A DNA stretch of 34,526 nt from Ruminococcus sp. (lineage in GTDB: Bacteria > Bacillota > Clostridia > Oscillospirales > Ruminococcaceae). A program made the translations under genes and the position numbers. Positions 17,108 to 25,516 of this stretch are shown here, piece after piece (position 1 is the first letter of the stretch; each line of letters begins with the position of its first letter). The notes under the pieces were generated by a model, which was not told where the DNA came from, did no database searches, and saw only the letters and a program-made list of their open reading frames with translations. Where the stretch lies: the NCBI RefSeq assembly GCF_024691275.1, contig NZ_JAILNU010000043.1, positions 1 to 34,526 of the forward strand, given 5' to 3'.

Positions 17108-17464
17108 CTACTGGGCAAATCTTATATTAAGTCCGCCCATAGCGTTGAGGACGGCGATAACATTGTCAACGGCTGCACTGCCGCAGACTATGCAGGCAGA
17201 GGTCTTTCTGTTCTGTGCAGGCTCGGGGATAACGTCTTTTGATGCAGGTGATTCCATTACTGCGGTCAGGAAATTTGTGTGCGTATTTGAATAGGTCGGT
17301 ATCAGCGATACTGTTGTGCCGCGGGAAATATGCAGTGCCTTTTCGGATATTCTGTTATATATCATGTGTGTGGAATACACGTACTGTACGCTGTCTTTTA
17401 CGCGCATAATTGCGAGCTCTGCAAGCTCAGGGGATTCAAATTCGGCTGTAACTCTGGATAACAT
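17108..17464 (-). CDS. Conserved-looking small protein of unknown function
   Basis: A 118-residue soluble protein. It opens with a beta strand and helix (MLSRVTAEFESPELAELAIM) like the start of small ferredoxin-like alpha/beta domains, and has a ACIVCGSAAVDNVIAVLNAM stretch near the end with a C-x-x-C pair. I do not recognise a named family. AAAGGAAT precedes the ATG at 17464. It lies 75 bp upstream of the S1-domain gene on the same strand and may share its transcript. Confidence 0.65.
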   Translation of the reverse strand: MLSRVTAEFESPELAELAIMRVKDSVQYVYSTHMIYNRISEKALHISRGTTVSLIPTYSNTHTNFLTAVMESPASKDVIPEPAQNRKTSACIVCGSAAVDNVIAVLNAMGGLNIRFAQ

Positions 17465-17559
17465 AAAAATATTCCTTTCTGTTTTGTATGGGTTCAATAT
17501 GTTTCTGTGCGAGTTTTTATTATTTTTCACCAAAATGAAAAAAATATACCCTCAAAATA

Positions 17560-17588
17560 TTGATTTGAGAGCGTATTTGGGGTATAAT
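17560..17588 (+). promoter_or_regulatory. SigA-type promoter of the DUF951-prfA run
   Basis: TTGATT (17560-17565), a 17-nt spacer and TATAAT (17583-17588) lie 45 nt upstream of the DUF951 start. A 7-bp inverted repeat, TATACCC (17545-17551) and GGGTATA (17580-17586), surrounds the -35 region and overlaps the -10 box. Confidence 0.75.
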
Positions 17589-17633
17589 GAGAAATGTGCA
17601 ATTTTTTATTTTTATCGAAGGGAGGATATTGTT

Positions 17634-17822
17634 TTGGATATTAGGGCAGGCGACATTCTTACAATGAAAAAAAATCACCCATGCGGCGGCAATGAGATGT
17701 TTGTAATACGTTCAGGCATGGATTTCAGGCTCAGATGTACCAAGTGTGCAAGAGAATTTATGGTCGCCCGCAATAAGATCGAAAAGAGTATCCGCAGCGT
17801 CAAACACGCTGACGAAGGTTAG
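17634..17822 (+). CDS. DUF951 family small protein
   Basis: A 62-residue protein matching DUF951: it begins with DIRAGDILTMKKNHPCGGNE, followed by a beta-rich stretch and a RLRCTKC pair (C35, C38), then a basic end. The function of the family is unknown; the Cys residues (C17, C35, C38) suggest metal binding. The start is a TTG at 17634 with GGGAGG 9 nt upstream, which gives the family's usual N-terminus. It precedes prfA by 49 bp on the same strand. Confidence 0.85.
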   Translation: MDIRAGDILTMKKNHPCGGNEMFVIRSGMDFRLRCTKCAREFMVARNKIEKSIRSVKHADEG

Positions 17823-17871
17823 CTGACAGCAATATTTTCAGTAATATTTTTAGCATTAAGGAGAATACCGA

Positions 17872-18945
17872 ATGTTTGAAAAACTTGCTTTGATGGAGCA
17901 GAAATACGACGAGATAAGCGATAAGCTCGCTGATCCCGATGTTGTCAGTGATAATAAGCTGTATGCACAGCTTATGAAGGAGTTCAAGAACCTTACTCCC
18001 ATTATTGAGAAGTACAGAGAATACAAGAAAGCACAGGCTTCTTTTGATGAAGCTAAGGAACTGCTTGACAGCGGCGGTCTTGATAAGGAATTCAAGGAAA
18101 TGGCTCAGGCTGAATACGATGATTCCCGTGAGGCTATGGAGAGAATTACTCAGGAGCTCAAAGTACTGCTGCTGCCTAAAGACCCTAACGATGAAAAAAA
18201 TGTTATTATAGAAATAAGAGGCGGTGCAGGCGGCGAGGAGGCTTCTCTCTTTGCCAATTCGCTGTATCGTATGTATACCATGTACGCAGAGGCTATGGGC
18301 TGGAAACAGGAGATACTCAGCGCCAATCCTACAGAGCTGGGAGGTTTCAAGGAGATAAGCTTCTCCATTGAGGGAAGCGGTGCCTATTCGCGCCTGAAGT
18401 ATGAGAGCGGCGTTCACCGCGTACAGCGCGTCCCCGAGACTGAATCGCAGGGACGTATCCATACTTCAACAGTTACCGTGGCTGTTCTCGTTGAAGCCGA
18501 TGATGTCGAGCTGGAGATCAATCCAACGGATCTGAAAATAGACTATTTCCGCGCAAGCGGTGCAGGCGGACAGCATATAAATAAAACAGAGTCCGCTGTA
18601 AGAATAACCTATCTTCCAACGAATGTCGTGGTGGAGTGTCAGGACGAAAGAAGCCAGCATAAGAACAAAGATAAAGCTATGAAGATATTGCGCTCAAGGA
18701 TATACGAAGCAATGCAGGAGGAACATGACGCCAAGATCGCGTCGGAGCGTAAAATGCAGGTCGGTACAGGCGACCGCTCCGAGCGTATCAGGACATACAA
18801 CTATCCGCAGGGTAGACTTACAGATCATCGTATTGGTCTTACCATATACAGGCTGGAGGATATCCTCAACGGAAATCTTGACGAAGTATTTGATGCGCTG
18901 GCGACTGCCGATCAGGCTGCCAAGCTCGCAAATCAGGAAGCGTAG
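17872..18945 (+). CDS. prfA: Peptide chain release factor 1
   Basis: A 357-residue class I release factor that reads UAA and UAG. The codon-reading loop is [14 protein letters not shown], with PET (188-190) as the P-x-T motif, which sets it apart from the SPF of RF2. The GGQ that triggers hydrolysis is at 232-234 ([13 protein letters not shown]). The C-terminal [15 protein letters not shown] is conserved. The length is typical. AAGGAGAA precedes the ATG. It is followed closely by the threonylcarbamoyl-AMP synthase gene, a common pairing in bacteria. Confidence 0.97.
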   Translation: MFEKLALMEQKYDEISDKLADPDVVSDNKLYAQLMKEFKNLTPIIEKYREYKKAQASFDEAKELLDSGGLDKEFKEMAQAEYDDSREAMERITQELKVLLLPKDPNDEKNVIIEIRGGAGGEEASLFANSLYRMYTMYAEAMGWKQEILSANPTELGGFKEISFSIEGSGAYSRLKYESGVHRVQRVPETESQGRIHTSTVTVAVLVEADDVELEINPTDLKIDYFRASGAGGQHINKTESAVRITYLPTNVVVECQDERSQHKNKDKAMKILRSRIYEAMQEEHDAKIASERKMQVGTGDRSERIRTYNYPQGRLTDHRIGLTIYRLEDILNGNLDEVFDALATADQAAKLANQEA

Positions 18946-18950
18946 TTTTT

Positions 18951-19964
18951 ATGGATACAGTTTTACTGAGTGACAACGATATTGACCTTGTAAAGGCAGC
19001 AGAGCTTATAAGAAACGGTGAGATAGTAGGTATACCTACCGAGACAGTGTACGGTCTCGGCGCAGATGCTTCCAATGAGGAGGCTGTCCGCAAGGTATTT
19101 GCAGCAAAGGGCAGACCTGCTGATAATCCGCTTATTGTTCATCTTGCTGACTTTTCACAGGCAAAGGATTACACAACTTCTATACCCGACCTTGCATACA
19201 CTCTTGCAGAAAAGTTCTGTCCGGGACCTCTTACCATGGTACTTCCCAAAAATGAGAGGATACCTATGATAACCTCGGGCGGACTTGATACCGTCGGCAT
19301 CAGAGTGCCGTCACACCCTGTTATGCACAGGATAATAGAGATCTCAGGCAGACCGATAGCCGCTCCCTCAGCAAACACCTCAGGCTATCCGAGCCCTACG
19401 TCTGCCGAACACGTTATGCGCGATATGAACGGAAAGATATCCGCAGTCGTTGACGGCGGCAGTTCAAGATTCGGCGTTGAATCCACGGTCATTGCCATTG
19501 AGGGGGAGAGTACTGTAAGGATACTCCGCCCTGGCTGTGTTACCAAAGAGATGCTGGAACAGGTGTGCAGCGAGGTAATTATCGACCATGCCATACTTCA
19601 TGAGCTCGAAGCAGGTCAGAAGGCTGCTTCACCCGGTATGAAGTACAAGCATTATTCACCCAAAGCGGATATAATCATGGTCGAGGGTGAGCTCGAAGGC
19701 TTTATCGCTTATGTCGGAGAGCATACGGGAGATGATGTGTATTCACTTATCTTTGATTCCGACAGCGATAATTTCCCATACAGATATATGACTTATGGAA
19801 AGGACAGCTCCGAGCAGGCGCATTTGCTCTTCCAGAGACTCCGTGAACTCGATGATGCAGGTGCAGCAAGAGTATATGTCCGCGCTCCAAGACCTGAGGG
19901 CGTGGGACTTGCAGTATATAACCGTCTTATAAGGGCGGCAGGATTCGAGGTGATAAGGGTATGA
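18951..19964 (+). CDS. ywlC: L-threonylcarbamoyladenylate synthase (Sua5/YwlC type)
   Basis: This enzyme makes threonylcarbamoyl-AMP for the t6A37 modification of ANN-decoding tRNAs. The YrdC domain (about 1-200) shows IPTETVYGLGADA, KGRPADNPLIVH, CPGPLTMVLP, GIRVPSHPV and SANTSGYPSPTSA. A linker with SPGMKYKHYSP leads to the C-terminal Sua5 domain; total length is 337 residues, so it is the long Sua5 form and not short TsaC. The start lies 5 bp after the prfA stop with only a weak ribosome site, so it probably relies on coupling with prfA. The end overlaps coaE by 4 bp. Confidence 0.95.
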   Translation: MDTVLLSDNDIDLVKAAELIRNGEIVGIPTETVYGLGADASNEEAVRKVFAAKGRPADNPLIVHLADFSQAKDYTTSIPDLAYTLAEKFCPGPLTMVLPKNERIPMITSGGLDTVGIRVPSHPVMHRIIEISGRPIAAPSANTSGYPSPTSAEHVMRDMNGKISAVVDGGSSRFGVESTVIAIEGESTVRILRPGCVTKEMLEQVCSEVIIDHAILHELEAGQKAASPGMKYKHYSPKADIIMVEGELEGFIAYVGEHTGDDVYSLIFDSDSDNFPYRYMTYGKDSSEQAHLLFQRLRELDDAGAARVYVRAPRPEGVGLAVYNRLIRAAGFEVIRV

Positions 19965-20608
19965 ACAGTCTCAACGGAGTTATGGTCGTTGGGCTTACAG
20001 GTCAGACAGGCGCAGGAAAAAGCACAGTCTCAAAAATATTTGCGTCAAACGGTTTTGCGGTCATTGACGCAGACCAGGTCGCTCGCAGAGTTGTCGAGAA
20101 GGGCAGCAAATGTCTGGACGAGATAGCTGATTTCTTCGGTGCGGGAGTTATCTGCGATGACGGAACACTCAACAGAAAAGCTCTGGCTGCTATTGTTTTC
20201 TCGGATAAGACCAAGCTTGAAACTCTGAATACAATTACATATCCTTATATTACAGGCGAGATCCTCCGTCAGATACGTGTTCACTCCCTTAAAGGCGAGA
20301 AGCTCATACTTCTTGACGCTCCTACTCTTTTTGAGAGCCGTGCAGACGATTTCTGTGAGATAATCATATCAGTCCTTGCCGATGCGGATATACGTGAGAA
20401 ACGTATTATTTCCCGTGACGGACTTACTCAGGATCAGGCTCGCAGAAGAATGAATTCTCAGCTTGATGAGGAGTTCTTCCGCAGTCATTCCGACTATATA
20501 ATAAGAAATAACGGCAATATGGATACCGTAAACGGCATTTCATGGGAGGTTTCAGGGAAGATACGCGAGCTTTTCAAAAGCAAGCAGTCACCTGTAAAAG
20601 TGCAGTAA
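19961..20608 (+). CDS. coaE: Dephospho-CoA kinase
   Basis: The last enzyme of coenzyme A synthesis, 215 residues. The P-loop GQTGAGKST is at about 14-22, followed by IDADQVARRVVEKG, the adenine/CoA-side motifs LLDAPTLFES, and RDGLTQDQARRRMNSQ in the lid. The ATG overlaps the previous stop as ATGA. An internal ATG at 19982 (residue 8) is a possible alternative start close to the beginning of the first strand. Confidence 0.95.
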   Translation: MNSLNGVMVVGLTGQTGAGKSTVSKIFASNGFAVIDADQVARRVVEKGSKCLDEIADFFGAGVICDDGTLNRKALAAIVFSDKTKLETLNTITYPYITGEILRQIRVHSLKGEKLILLDAPTLFESRADDFCEIIISVLADADIREKRIISRDGLTQDQARRRMNSQLDEEFFRSHSDYIIRNNGNMDTVNGISWEVSGKIRELFKSKQSPVKVQ

Positions 20609-20659
20609 CTCAGCCGTCAGGCTGTGATATATATTTTCTGCGAAAGGAGAAATATTATA

Positions 20660-22063
20660 ATGGCAGAAAAAAAAGATTCAGCAAAGAAGCTCAAGGAAAA
20701 GCTCCTTATGCAGCGCAAGAATGCTTATCACCTTATCTCTGATAAGGAACTCAAAGCCTGCGATAAGTTCTGCGAAGGCTACAAGGAATTCATGAGCACT
20801 GCTAAGATCGAGCGCGAGGTAGTGATTTACGCTACAGAGCTCCTTCAGAAAAAGGGCTTCGTCGAGTTCAAGGCAGGTATGAAGCTGAAGTCAGGGGATA
20901 AGATATTTGTAAGCAATCGCGGTAAGGCTGTTCTCGCAGCTGTTATTGGAACTGCACCGATCAGTGAAGGTGTACGTCTTTGTGCTGCTCATATTGATTC
21001 TCCAAGACTTGATCTCAAGCAGAATCCGCTCTATGAAGATACAGAAATGGCTCTTTTCAAGACACACTATTACGGCGGTATAAAGAAGTATCAGTGGACT
21101 ACGATACCCCTTGCGCTCCACGGTGTTGTCATAAAGGCAGACGGCACAACTGTACCGGTAAATATCGGTGAAGATGAGAACGATCCTGTTTTCTGCGTTA
21201 CAGATCTTCTGCCCCACCTTGCAGCTTCCCAGATGCAGAAGCCAATGTCCAAGGGCATCGAGGGCGAGCGTCTTAACATCGTTATCGGTTCACGTCCGTT
21301 CAAGGACGACGAAGAGAGCGGCTCTGTAAAGCTGAATATCATGAATATACTCTTTGAGAAGTACGGCATAACAGAGGCTGACTTCATATCATCAGAGCTT
21401 GAAGCTGTTCCTGCTTTCAAGGCTAAGGATATCGGCTTTGACAGAAGTATGATCGGAGCTTACGGTCATGATGATAAGGTTTGTGCATATCCTGCTCTCA
21501 TTGCTACAGCTGAGTGCAAGAAGCCAAAGCATACAGTCGTAACAGTCCTCACAGATAAGGAGGAGACTGGCAGCGACGGAAATACAGGTCTGCGTTCTGC
21601 ATATCTCAAATATTTTATTGCTGATATTGCAGAAGCTCTCGGCTCTGATGCGAGAACGGTCCTTTCTGCTTCCGAATGCCTCTCAGCTGACGTAAATGCA
21701 GCGTATGACCCGACTTACCCTGAGGTAAACGAGAGAAACAACAGTGCATATATCAATTACGGTGTTGTTGTTACAAAGTATACAGGAGCTCGCGGCAAGG
21801 CTGGTACATCTGATGCATCTGCCGAATTCACAGGTCGTATCAGAAGACTTATGGACGCTAAGAAGGTCATTTGGCAGACAGGTGAGCTTGGCAAGGTTGA
21901 TGAGGGCGGCGGCGGAACAGTTGCTGCATATATCGCAAATCTCAACGTTGACACTATTGATCTGGGAGTACCTGTTCTTTCGATGCACGCTCCTTATGAG
22001 ATCGTTTCAAAGCTTGATACTTACATGGCATATAAGGCTTTTGAAGTATTCATGGCGGATTGA
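20660..22063 (+). CDS. M18 family aminopeptidase
   Basis: A 467-residue zinc aminopeptidase of the M18 (aspartyl/lysyl aminopeptidase) family, cytoplasmic, removing N-terminal residues from peptides. Metal and catalytic motifs are AAHIDSPRLDLK (His and Asp), LTDKEETGSDGNTG (adjacent Glu pair), SADVNAAYDPTYPE, and MHAPYEIVSKLDTYMAYKA near the end with the last His ligand. AAAGGAGAA precedes the ATG at 20660; an upstream in-frame start at 20624 lacks a site. A strong hairpin follows 17 bp after the stop. Confidence 0.93.
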   Translation: MAEKKDSAKKLKEKLLMQRKNAYHLISDKELKACDKFCEGYKEFMSTAKIEREVVIYATELLQKKGFVEFKAGMKLKSGDKIFVSNRGKAVLAAVIGTAPISEGVRLCAAHIDSPRLDLKQNPLYEDTEMALFKTHYYGGIKKYQWTTIPLALHGVVIKADGTTVPVNIGEDENDPVFCVTDLLPHLAASQMQKPMSKGIEGERLNIVIGSRPFKDDEESGSVKLNIMNILFEKYGITEADFISSELEAVPAFKAKDIGFDRSMIGAYGHDDKVCAYPALIATAECKKPKHTVVTVLTDKEETGSDGNTGLRSAYLKYFIADIAEALGSDARTVLSASECLSADVNAAYDPTYPEVNERNNSAYINYGVVVTKYTGARGKAGTSDASAEFTGRIRRLMDAKKVIWQTGELGKVDEGGGGTVAAYIANLNVDTIDLGVPVLSMHAPYEIVSKLDTYMAYKAFEVFMAD

Positions 22064-22080
22064 GAATAATTTATTAGTAA

Positions 22081-22110
22081 AAACAGCCTGTACGATAGTA
22101 CAGGCTGTTT
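22081..22110 (+). terminator. Terminator of the M18 aminopeptidase gene
   Basis: A perfect 13-bp stem, AAACAGCCTGTAC (22081-22093) and GTACAGGCTGTTT (22098-22110), with a GATA tetraloop begins 17 nt after the stop codon. The T-run is short and interrupted. Confidence 0.8.
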
Positions 22111-22137
22111 GGCTGTTTTACGCAGCACATATCTATG

Positions 22138-22243
22138 AAACGTCGTCCTCGGCGTTTAGTTATTATAGTATTTTATATAAAAGATCCCCTTAGAGAGTTT
22201 TACGCATTCGTTCAGCGTATCACCTCTGAGGGGATAATTTTTT
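22138..22243 (+). other. Structured intergenic segment, possible small RNA
   Basis: Two stem-loops follow the M18 terminator. The first pairs AAACGTCG (22138-22145) with CGGCGTTT (22150-22157). The second pairs ATCCCCTTAGAG (22184-22195) with CTCTGAGGGGAT (22224-22235) and holds an inner stem TACGC/GCGTA (22201-22205, 22215-22219). A T-run (22238-22243) follows. This could be a small RNA with its own terminator or a read-through terminator. I match it to no known RNA family. Confidence 0.35.
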
Positions 22244-22261
22244 GCATATATTGAGTGTAAC

Positions 22262-22297
22262 CAAAAGCCGCCTCCTGCATAAGATATAGCAGGGAGG
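22262..22297 (-). terminator. Terminator of the phosphodiesterase gene
   Basis: On the minus strand CCTCCCTGC (22289-22297) pairs with GCAGGAGG (22271-22278) with one bulge, starting just after the stop codon of the phosphodiesterase gene, followed by a short CTTTTGG tract. Confidence 0.55.
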
Positions 22298-22298
22298 A

Positions 22299-22781
22299 TC
22301 ATACATCGACGATATTCGTGACAATGCCCGCGGGAGAGATGTCAATATGTCCGAATGAAGGCTTATTGCCATCACGGGGGATAGATGCGCTGCCGGGATT
22401 CATGAGGTATATCCCGTTCTGATAGCTCTGATAGCGCACATGAGTGTGACCGAAAAGTGCAATATCACAGCCGTTTGTCAGTGCAAGAGCCTTTAATCTG
22501 TCAAGTGAGCCGCCAACGCCGTAGAGATGACCATGAGTAGCGAGTATCTTGTGGTCTAAAACAGGAAGGACAAAAACCTCCGGGCTCATACTTCCAAAAT
22601 CGCAGTTTCCGGCGACATGAATGATCTTAGGTGCTAATTTCTGGTGGGAGAGCAAGAAATTGTCAAGCTCGTGCTCACCGTCACCGAGGTGTATTATCCA
22701 GTCTGCGTCGGTATTCTTCATAATGATGCGTTCCAGTGCGAAGATATTGCCATGAGTGTCAGACATTACAACAATACGCAA
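22299..22781 (-). CDS. YfcE/MJ0936-type metallophosphoesterase
   Basis: A compact calcineurin-like phosphoesterase of 160 residues. The metal-binding motifs appear in order: SDTHGN (7-12), HLGDGEHE, VAGNCDFG (the GNxD-like block), ATHGHLYG, and FGHTHVRY, with the closing MNPGSASIPR typical of the YfcE/YsnB family. Likely activity is a Mn-dependent phosphodiesterase on an unknown substrate. The start is a TTG at 22781 with TAGGAGGG 7 nt upstream. It stands alone on the minus strand with its own promoter. Confidence 0.9.
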   Translation of the reverse strand: MRIVVMSDTHGNIFALERIIMKNTDADWIIHLGDGEHELDNFLLSHQKLAPKIIHVAGNCDFGSMSPEVFVLPVLDHKILATHGHLYGVGGSLDRLKALALTNGCDIALFGHTHVRYQSYQNGIYLMNPGSASIPRDGNKPSFGHIDISPAGIVTNIVDV

Positions 22782-22810
22782 TACGATCCCTCCTAAGAAG
22801 TTTATAATAT

Positions 22811-22839
22811 ATTATAGCATAAAAATCACAATAAAGCAA
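22811..22839 (-). promoter_or_regulatory. SigA-type promoter of the phosphodiesterase gene
   Basis: On the minus strand TTGCTT (22834-22839), a 17-nt spacer and TATAAT (22811-22816) lie about 30 nt before the TTG start. Confidence 0.75.
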
Positions 22840-22983
22840 CTATCGCGGGAAAAATATTTCCATATAAATATTTTATTTGCGAAATATCATAGTTTAAAGC
22901 CATTTCAAGTCATAAAATTATGAAATCATCAATATAATATATTGTATACGTTATTTATACTATGTACATTTTTGGAGGCAGTT

Positions 22984-23232
22984 ATGAACAATATCGACCC
23001 TAAAAAGATAACGGGACTTCTCAATGTGGTGAGCAAAAAGATAGGTGTGCCGCCTGAAAAGCTGCGTTCAGAGCTTGAAGAAGGGAAGTTCGACAGTGCA
23101 CTGTCAGCTATGAACAGGAGTGACGCGGCACGGTTTCAGCAGGCGGTAAATAATCCGCATATAGTCGAGAAGATGATGAGCACACCGCAGGCAAAAGCAC
23201 TTTATGCCAAGCTTACAGGCGGAAAAAAATAA
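22984..23232 (+). CDS. Small helical protein of unknown function
   Basis: An 82-residue, soluble, mostly helical protein without Cys or membrane segments. It has the pattern of a short helical bundle: ITGLLNVVSKKIGVPPEKLR, then an acidic EELEEGKF-like turn (LEEGKF), then IVEKMMSTPQAKALYAKL and a GGKK tail. I recognise the style (PPEKLR, SELEEGKF, STPQAKAL) as one seen in small clostridial proteins but cannot name a family. GGAGG precedes the ATG at 22984. It heads a run of four closely spaced genes ending in bofA. Confidence 0.7.
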   Translation: MNNIDPKKITGLLNVVSKKIGVPPEKLRSELEEGKFDSALSAMNRSDAARFQQAVNNPHIVEKMMSTPQAKALYAKLTGGKK

Positions 23233-23242
23233 GGAGCAGCCA

Positions 23243-23587
23243 ATGGACGATATCATGAGCAGGATAAGCGGACTGCTGTCCGATGAGGAGAGCGTAAAGC
23301 AGCTTTCCGAGCTGGCACAGATGCTCGTATCAGAGGAGAATAAGGAAACAGAAGAAAAAACTGAACAGTCCTCCGAGGTCGAACCTGATATCGGTTCATT
23401 ACTGAAACTGACAAGTCTTATCAGTGCAGCTTCGCAGCAGGATAAAAATACTGATCTTCTGCTGGCTCTGAAGCCACATCTCGGCGAGGAAAAGCAGAAA
23501 AGAGTGGATAAGGCGATAAAGCTCATGCGCCTGATCGCGGTATGGAATATCGCAAAGGAGAACGGTCTTCTGCAAGACCTTATATGA
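23243..23587 (+). CDS. Small acidic helical protein of unknown function
   Basis: A 114-residue soluble protein. The N-terminal half is acidic (VSEENKETEEKTEQSSEVE), and the C-terminal half has LLLALKPHLGEEKQKRVDKA followed by IKLMRLIAVWNIAKENGLL, a Lys/Arg-rich helix pattern seen in short clostridial proteins of unknown role. AAGGAG precedes the ATG at 23243, 10 bp after the previous stop. Probably the same transcript as its neighbours. Confidence 0.7.
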   Translation: MDDIMSRISGLLSDEESVKQLSELAQMLVSEENKETEEKTEQSSEVEPDIGSLLKLTSLISAASQQDKNTDLLLALKPHLGEEKQKRVDKAIKLMRLIAVWNIAKENGLLQDLI

Positions 23588-23605
23588 GTGAAAGGAGGCA
23601 GGTCT

Positions 23606-23899
23606 ATGTCGGTATTTGACAGTAATTGCAGAAGGAATGATTCGGCGAGGCTGTATCAGAGCAGGATCAGAAAAGCCGCTGCTGACCTGCCGCCCGATCA
23701 TAAAGAGGAGTGCTGTGCGAGAGAGGAGCGTATCTCACGCAAGATGCATAAAAGTGAACTGCTTGACAGACTTTTCGAGGAGTTCCTTGACGGAGGCATG
23801 GACAGTGACAAGCTGCTTATCGCGGCACTGCTGTATATGCTGATAAAAGAGGGCGCGGATATCAAGCTGATAATCGCACTGGGATACATACTGATGTGA
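23606..23899 (+). CDS. Small protein with a hydrophobic C-terminal segment, unknown function
   Basis: A 97-residue protein: a charged N-terminal half with a Cys pair (EECCAREER), then a C-terminal half with DKLLIAALLYMLIKEGADIK and LIIALGYILM. The two short Leu-rich stretches around a Gly-Ala-Asp turn are too short for ordinary membrane spans but could lie in or on the membrane. AAAGGAGG precedes the ATG at 23606. It sits between the acidic protein and bofA. Confidence 0.7.
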   Translation: MSVFDSNCRRNDSARLYQSRIRKAAADLPPDHKEECCAREERISRKMHKSELLDRLFEEFLDGGMDSDKLLIAALLYMLIKEGADIKLIIALGYILM

Positions 23900-23909
23900 G
23901 AGGTAAAAT

Positions 23910-24164
23910 ATGGATACAGAAACAATATTCAGGATACTCTGCGGCGCTGTCGCAGCAATAATGCTAATATATTATCTAAGGCGGGAGAAAAAGCTCCTGT
24001 CAATGCTGACGGGAGCTCTGACAGGTATAGCAGCGCTGTTTATCGTCAACAAGTACGGCGGACTTATCGGTATCGAAGTGCCGCTGAATCTTTTTGACCT
24101 GCTGGGGAGCGCGGTTCTTGGAGTACCATTTGTTGTATTTACGGTGATAATGAATAATTTGTAA
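23910..24164 (+). CDS. bofA: BofA-family protein (pro-SigK processing inhibitor family)
   Basis: An 84-residue membrane protein with two hydrophobic stretches (about 7-22 and 30-45) and the conserved end NKYGGLIGIEVPLNLFDLLG followed by SAVLGVPFVV, which is the BofA signature. In Bacillus BofA holds the SpoIVFB protease inactive so that pro-SigK is not cut until the forespore signals. GAGAGG precedes the ATG, 10 bp after the previous gene. sigK itself is also in this window, so a SigK checkpoint may exist, although SpoIVFB is not seen here. Confidence 0.87.
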   Translation: MDTETIFRILCGAVAAIMLIYYLRREKKLLSMLTGALTGIAALFIVNKYGGLIGIEVPLNLFDLLGSAVLGVPFVVFTVIMNNL

Positions 24165-24192
24165 AAAAGAGAGTATAATTTCACAAAAACTA

Positions 24193-24221
24193 TTGAAATA
24201 TTATATATTTTATGATAAAAT
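24193..24221 (+). promoter_or_regulatory. SigA-type promoter of the nucleoside phosphorylase gene
   Basis: TTGAAA (24193-24198), a 17-nt spacer and TAAAAT (24216-24221) lie 20 nt before the start codon; GGAGG follows closely. Confidence 0.7.
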
Positions 24222-24241
24222 GAAAATATAGGAGGTGGATC

Positions 24242-25516
24242 ATGAACATAATTGACATAATAAATAAAACAAAAAAGTCGCAGGAATTGTCGGACGATGA
24301 GATATTCTGGCTTGTTAAAAGCTATACCGACGGCGAGATCCCCGATTATCAGATGTCGGCGTGGCTCATGGCAGTGTGCATAAACGGTCTTACCGAAAAT
24401 GAGACATTTGCGCTGACAGCTGCAATGCGTGACAGCGGTGATATCGTAAGACTCGGTATCCCGTTTACTGCGGACAAGCACAGTACAGGCGGTGTAGGTG
24501 ATAAAACATCTCTTATAATAGGCCCGATCGTTGCAGCCTGCGGCGTGTGTGTTGCAAAAATGTCGGGAAGAGGTCTCGGACATACAGGAGGTACTATCGA
24601 CAAGCTCGAAAGCATTGACGGCTACAGGACTGATCTGCCTATCGATGAGTTCGAGGATATTCTCAGACAGACAGGCTTTTCCATAATATCTCAGACAGGC
24701 GAGTTGTGTCCTGCCGATAAGAAAATGTATGCCCTCAGAAACGCTACAGGAACTGTTGACAGTATCCCGCTTATCTGTGCGAGCATCATGAGCAAAAAAC
24801 TGGCTATGAACGCAGATTGTCTTGTGCTTGACGTGAAGTACGGTTCGGGAGCCTTCATGAAGACCCGTGAAGATGCCGAGAAGCTTGCGCAGCTTATGGA
24901 AAAAGTCGGCAGATCGGCAGGCAAGAAGTGCAAAGCTATCGTTACGGATATGAACTCGCCTCTGGGCAGGAATATCGGCAATGCACTTGAAGTTAAAGAA
25001 GCTGTTGAGCTGCTTCAGGGCAAGTCCAGGGGAACTCTGTATGATGTTTGCATGGAGCTTGCAGCTTATATGCTGGAGCTTTCGGGCAAGGGTACTTTCG
25101 ATGAGTGCAGAGCACTTGCGGAGGAAGCTGTGGCCTCGGGAAAAGCACTTGATGTGCTGCGTGAGACTATAAGACTTCAGGGCGGAAATGAAAAAATATG
25201 TGACGATGTCAGTCTGCTTCCGCAGCCGCTGCTGAAGTACGAGATAAGGGCTACAAAGGACATGAAGATACTTGGCTTTGACTGTGAGGAGCTGGGAATG
25301 TCATCGCTGCTTCTGGGCGCAGGAAGGCTCACAAAAGATGACAAGATAGATATGAGTGCAGGCATCGTGATGAACTGCGATATCGGCGACCAGCTTTCGG
25401 CGGACGATGTGATAATGACGCTGTATTCTACAGTATGCAGCGATTTTTCCAACGTAGCTGTAAGAGCACTCAATGCTGTAAGGTTCAAGATAACCGAGAA
25501 GCCGAGTTATACTTGA
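24242..25516 (+). CDS. pdp: Pyrimidine-nucleoside phosphorylase
   Basis: A 424-residue enzyme of the thymidine/pyrimidine-nucleoside phosphorylase family, which splits uridine or thymidine with phosphate in nucleoside salvage. Motifs: KHSTGGVGDKTSLIIGPIVA (phosphate loop), KMSGRGLGHTGGTIDKLESI (family signature), ICASIMSKKLAMN, and LDVKYGSGAFMK. The length suits both Pdp and DeoA; the Gram-positive context favours broad-specificity Pdp. AGGAGGTGG lies directly before the ATG. It has its own promoter and a promoter for the next gene overlaps its stop codon. Confidence 0.93.
   Translation: MNIIDIINKTKKSQELSDDEIFWLVKSYTDGEIPDYQMSAWLMAVCINGLTENETFALTAAMRDSGDIVRLGIPFTADKHSTGGVGDKTSLIIGPIVAACGVCVAKMSGRGLGHTGGTIDKLESIDGYRTDLPIDEFEDILRQTGFSIISQTGELCPADKKMYALRNATGTVDSIPLICASIMSKKLAMNADCLVLDVKYGSGAFMKTREDAEKLAQLMEKVGRSAGKKCKAIVTDMNSPLGRNIGNALEVKEAVELLQGKSRGTLYDVCMELAAYMLELSGKGTFDECRALAEEAVASGKALDVLRETIRLQGGNEKICDDVSLLPQPLLKYEIRATKDMKILGFDCEELGMSSLLLGAGRLTKDDKIDMSAGIVMNCDIGDQLSADDVIMTLYSTVCSDFSNVAVRALNAVRFKITEKPSYT

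Noticed and set aside
22184..22243. T-box or riboswitch
   Set aside because: No downstream plus-strand gene exists for it to control, since the next gene is on the opposite strand, and no T-box sequence is present.
22922..22983. Sporulation-type (SigE, SigG or SigK) promoter before the bofA cluster
   Set aside because: The AT-rich stretch offers several TATA-like boxes but none with the expected -35 partner and spacing, so no call is supported.
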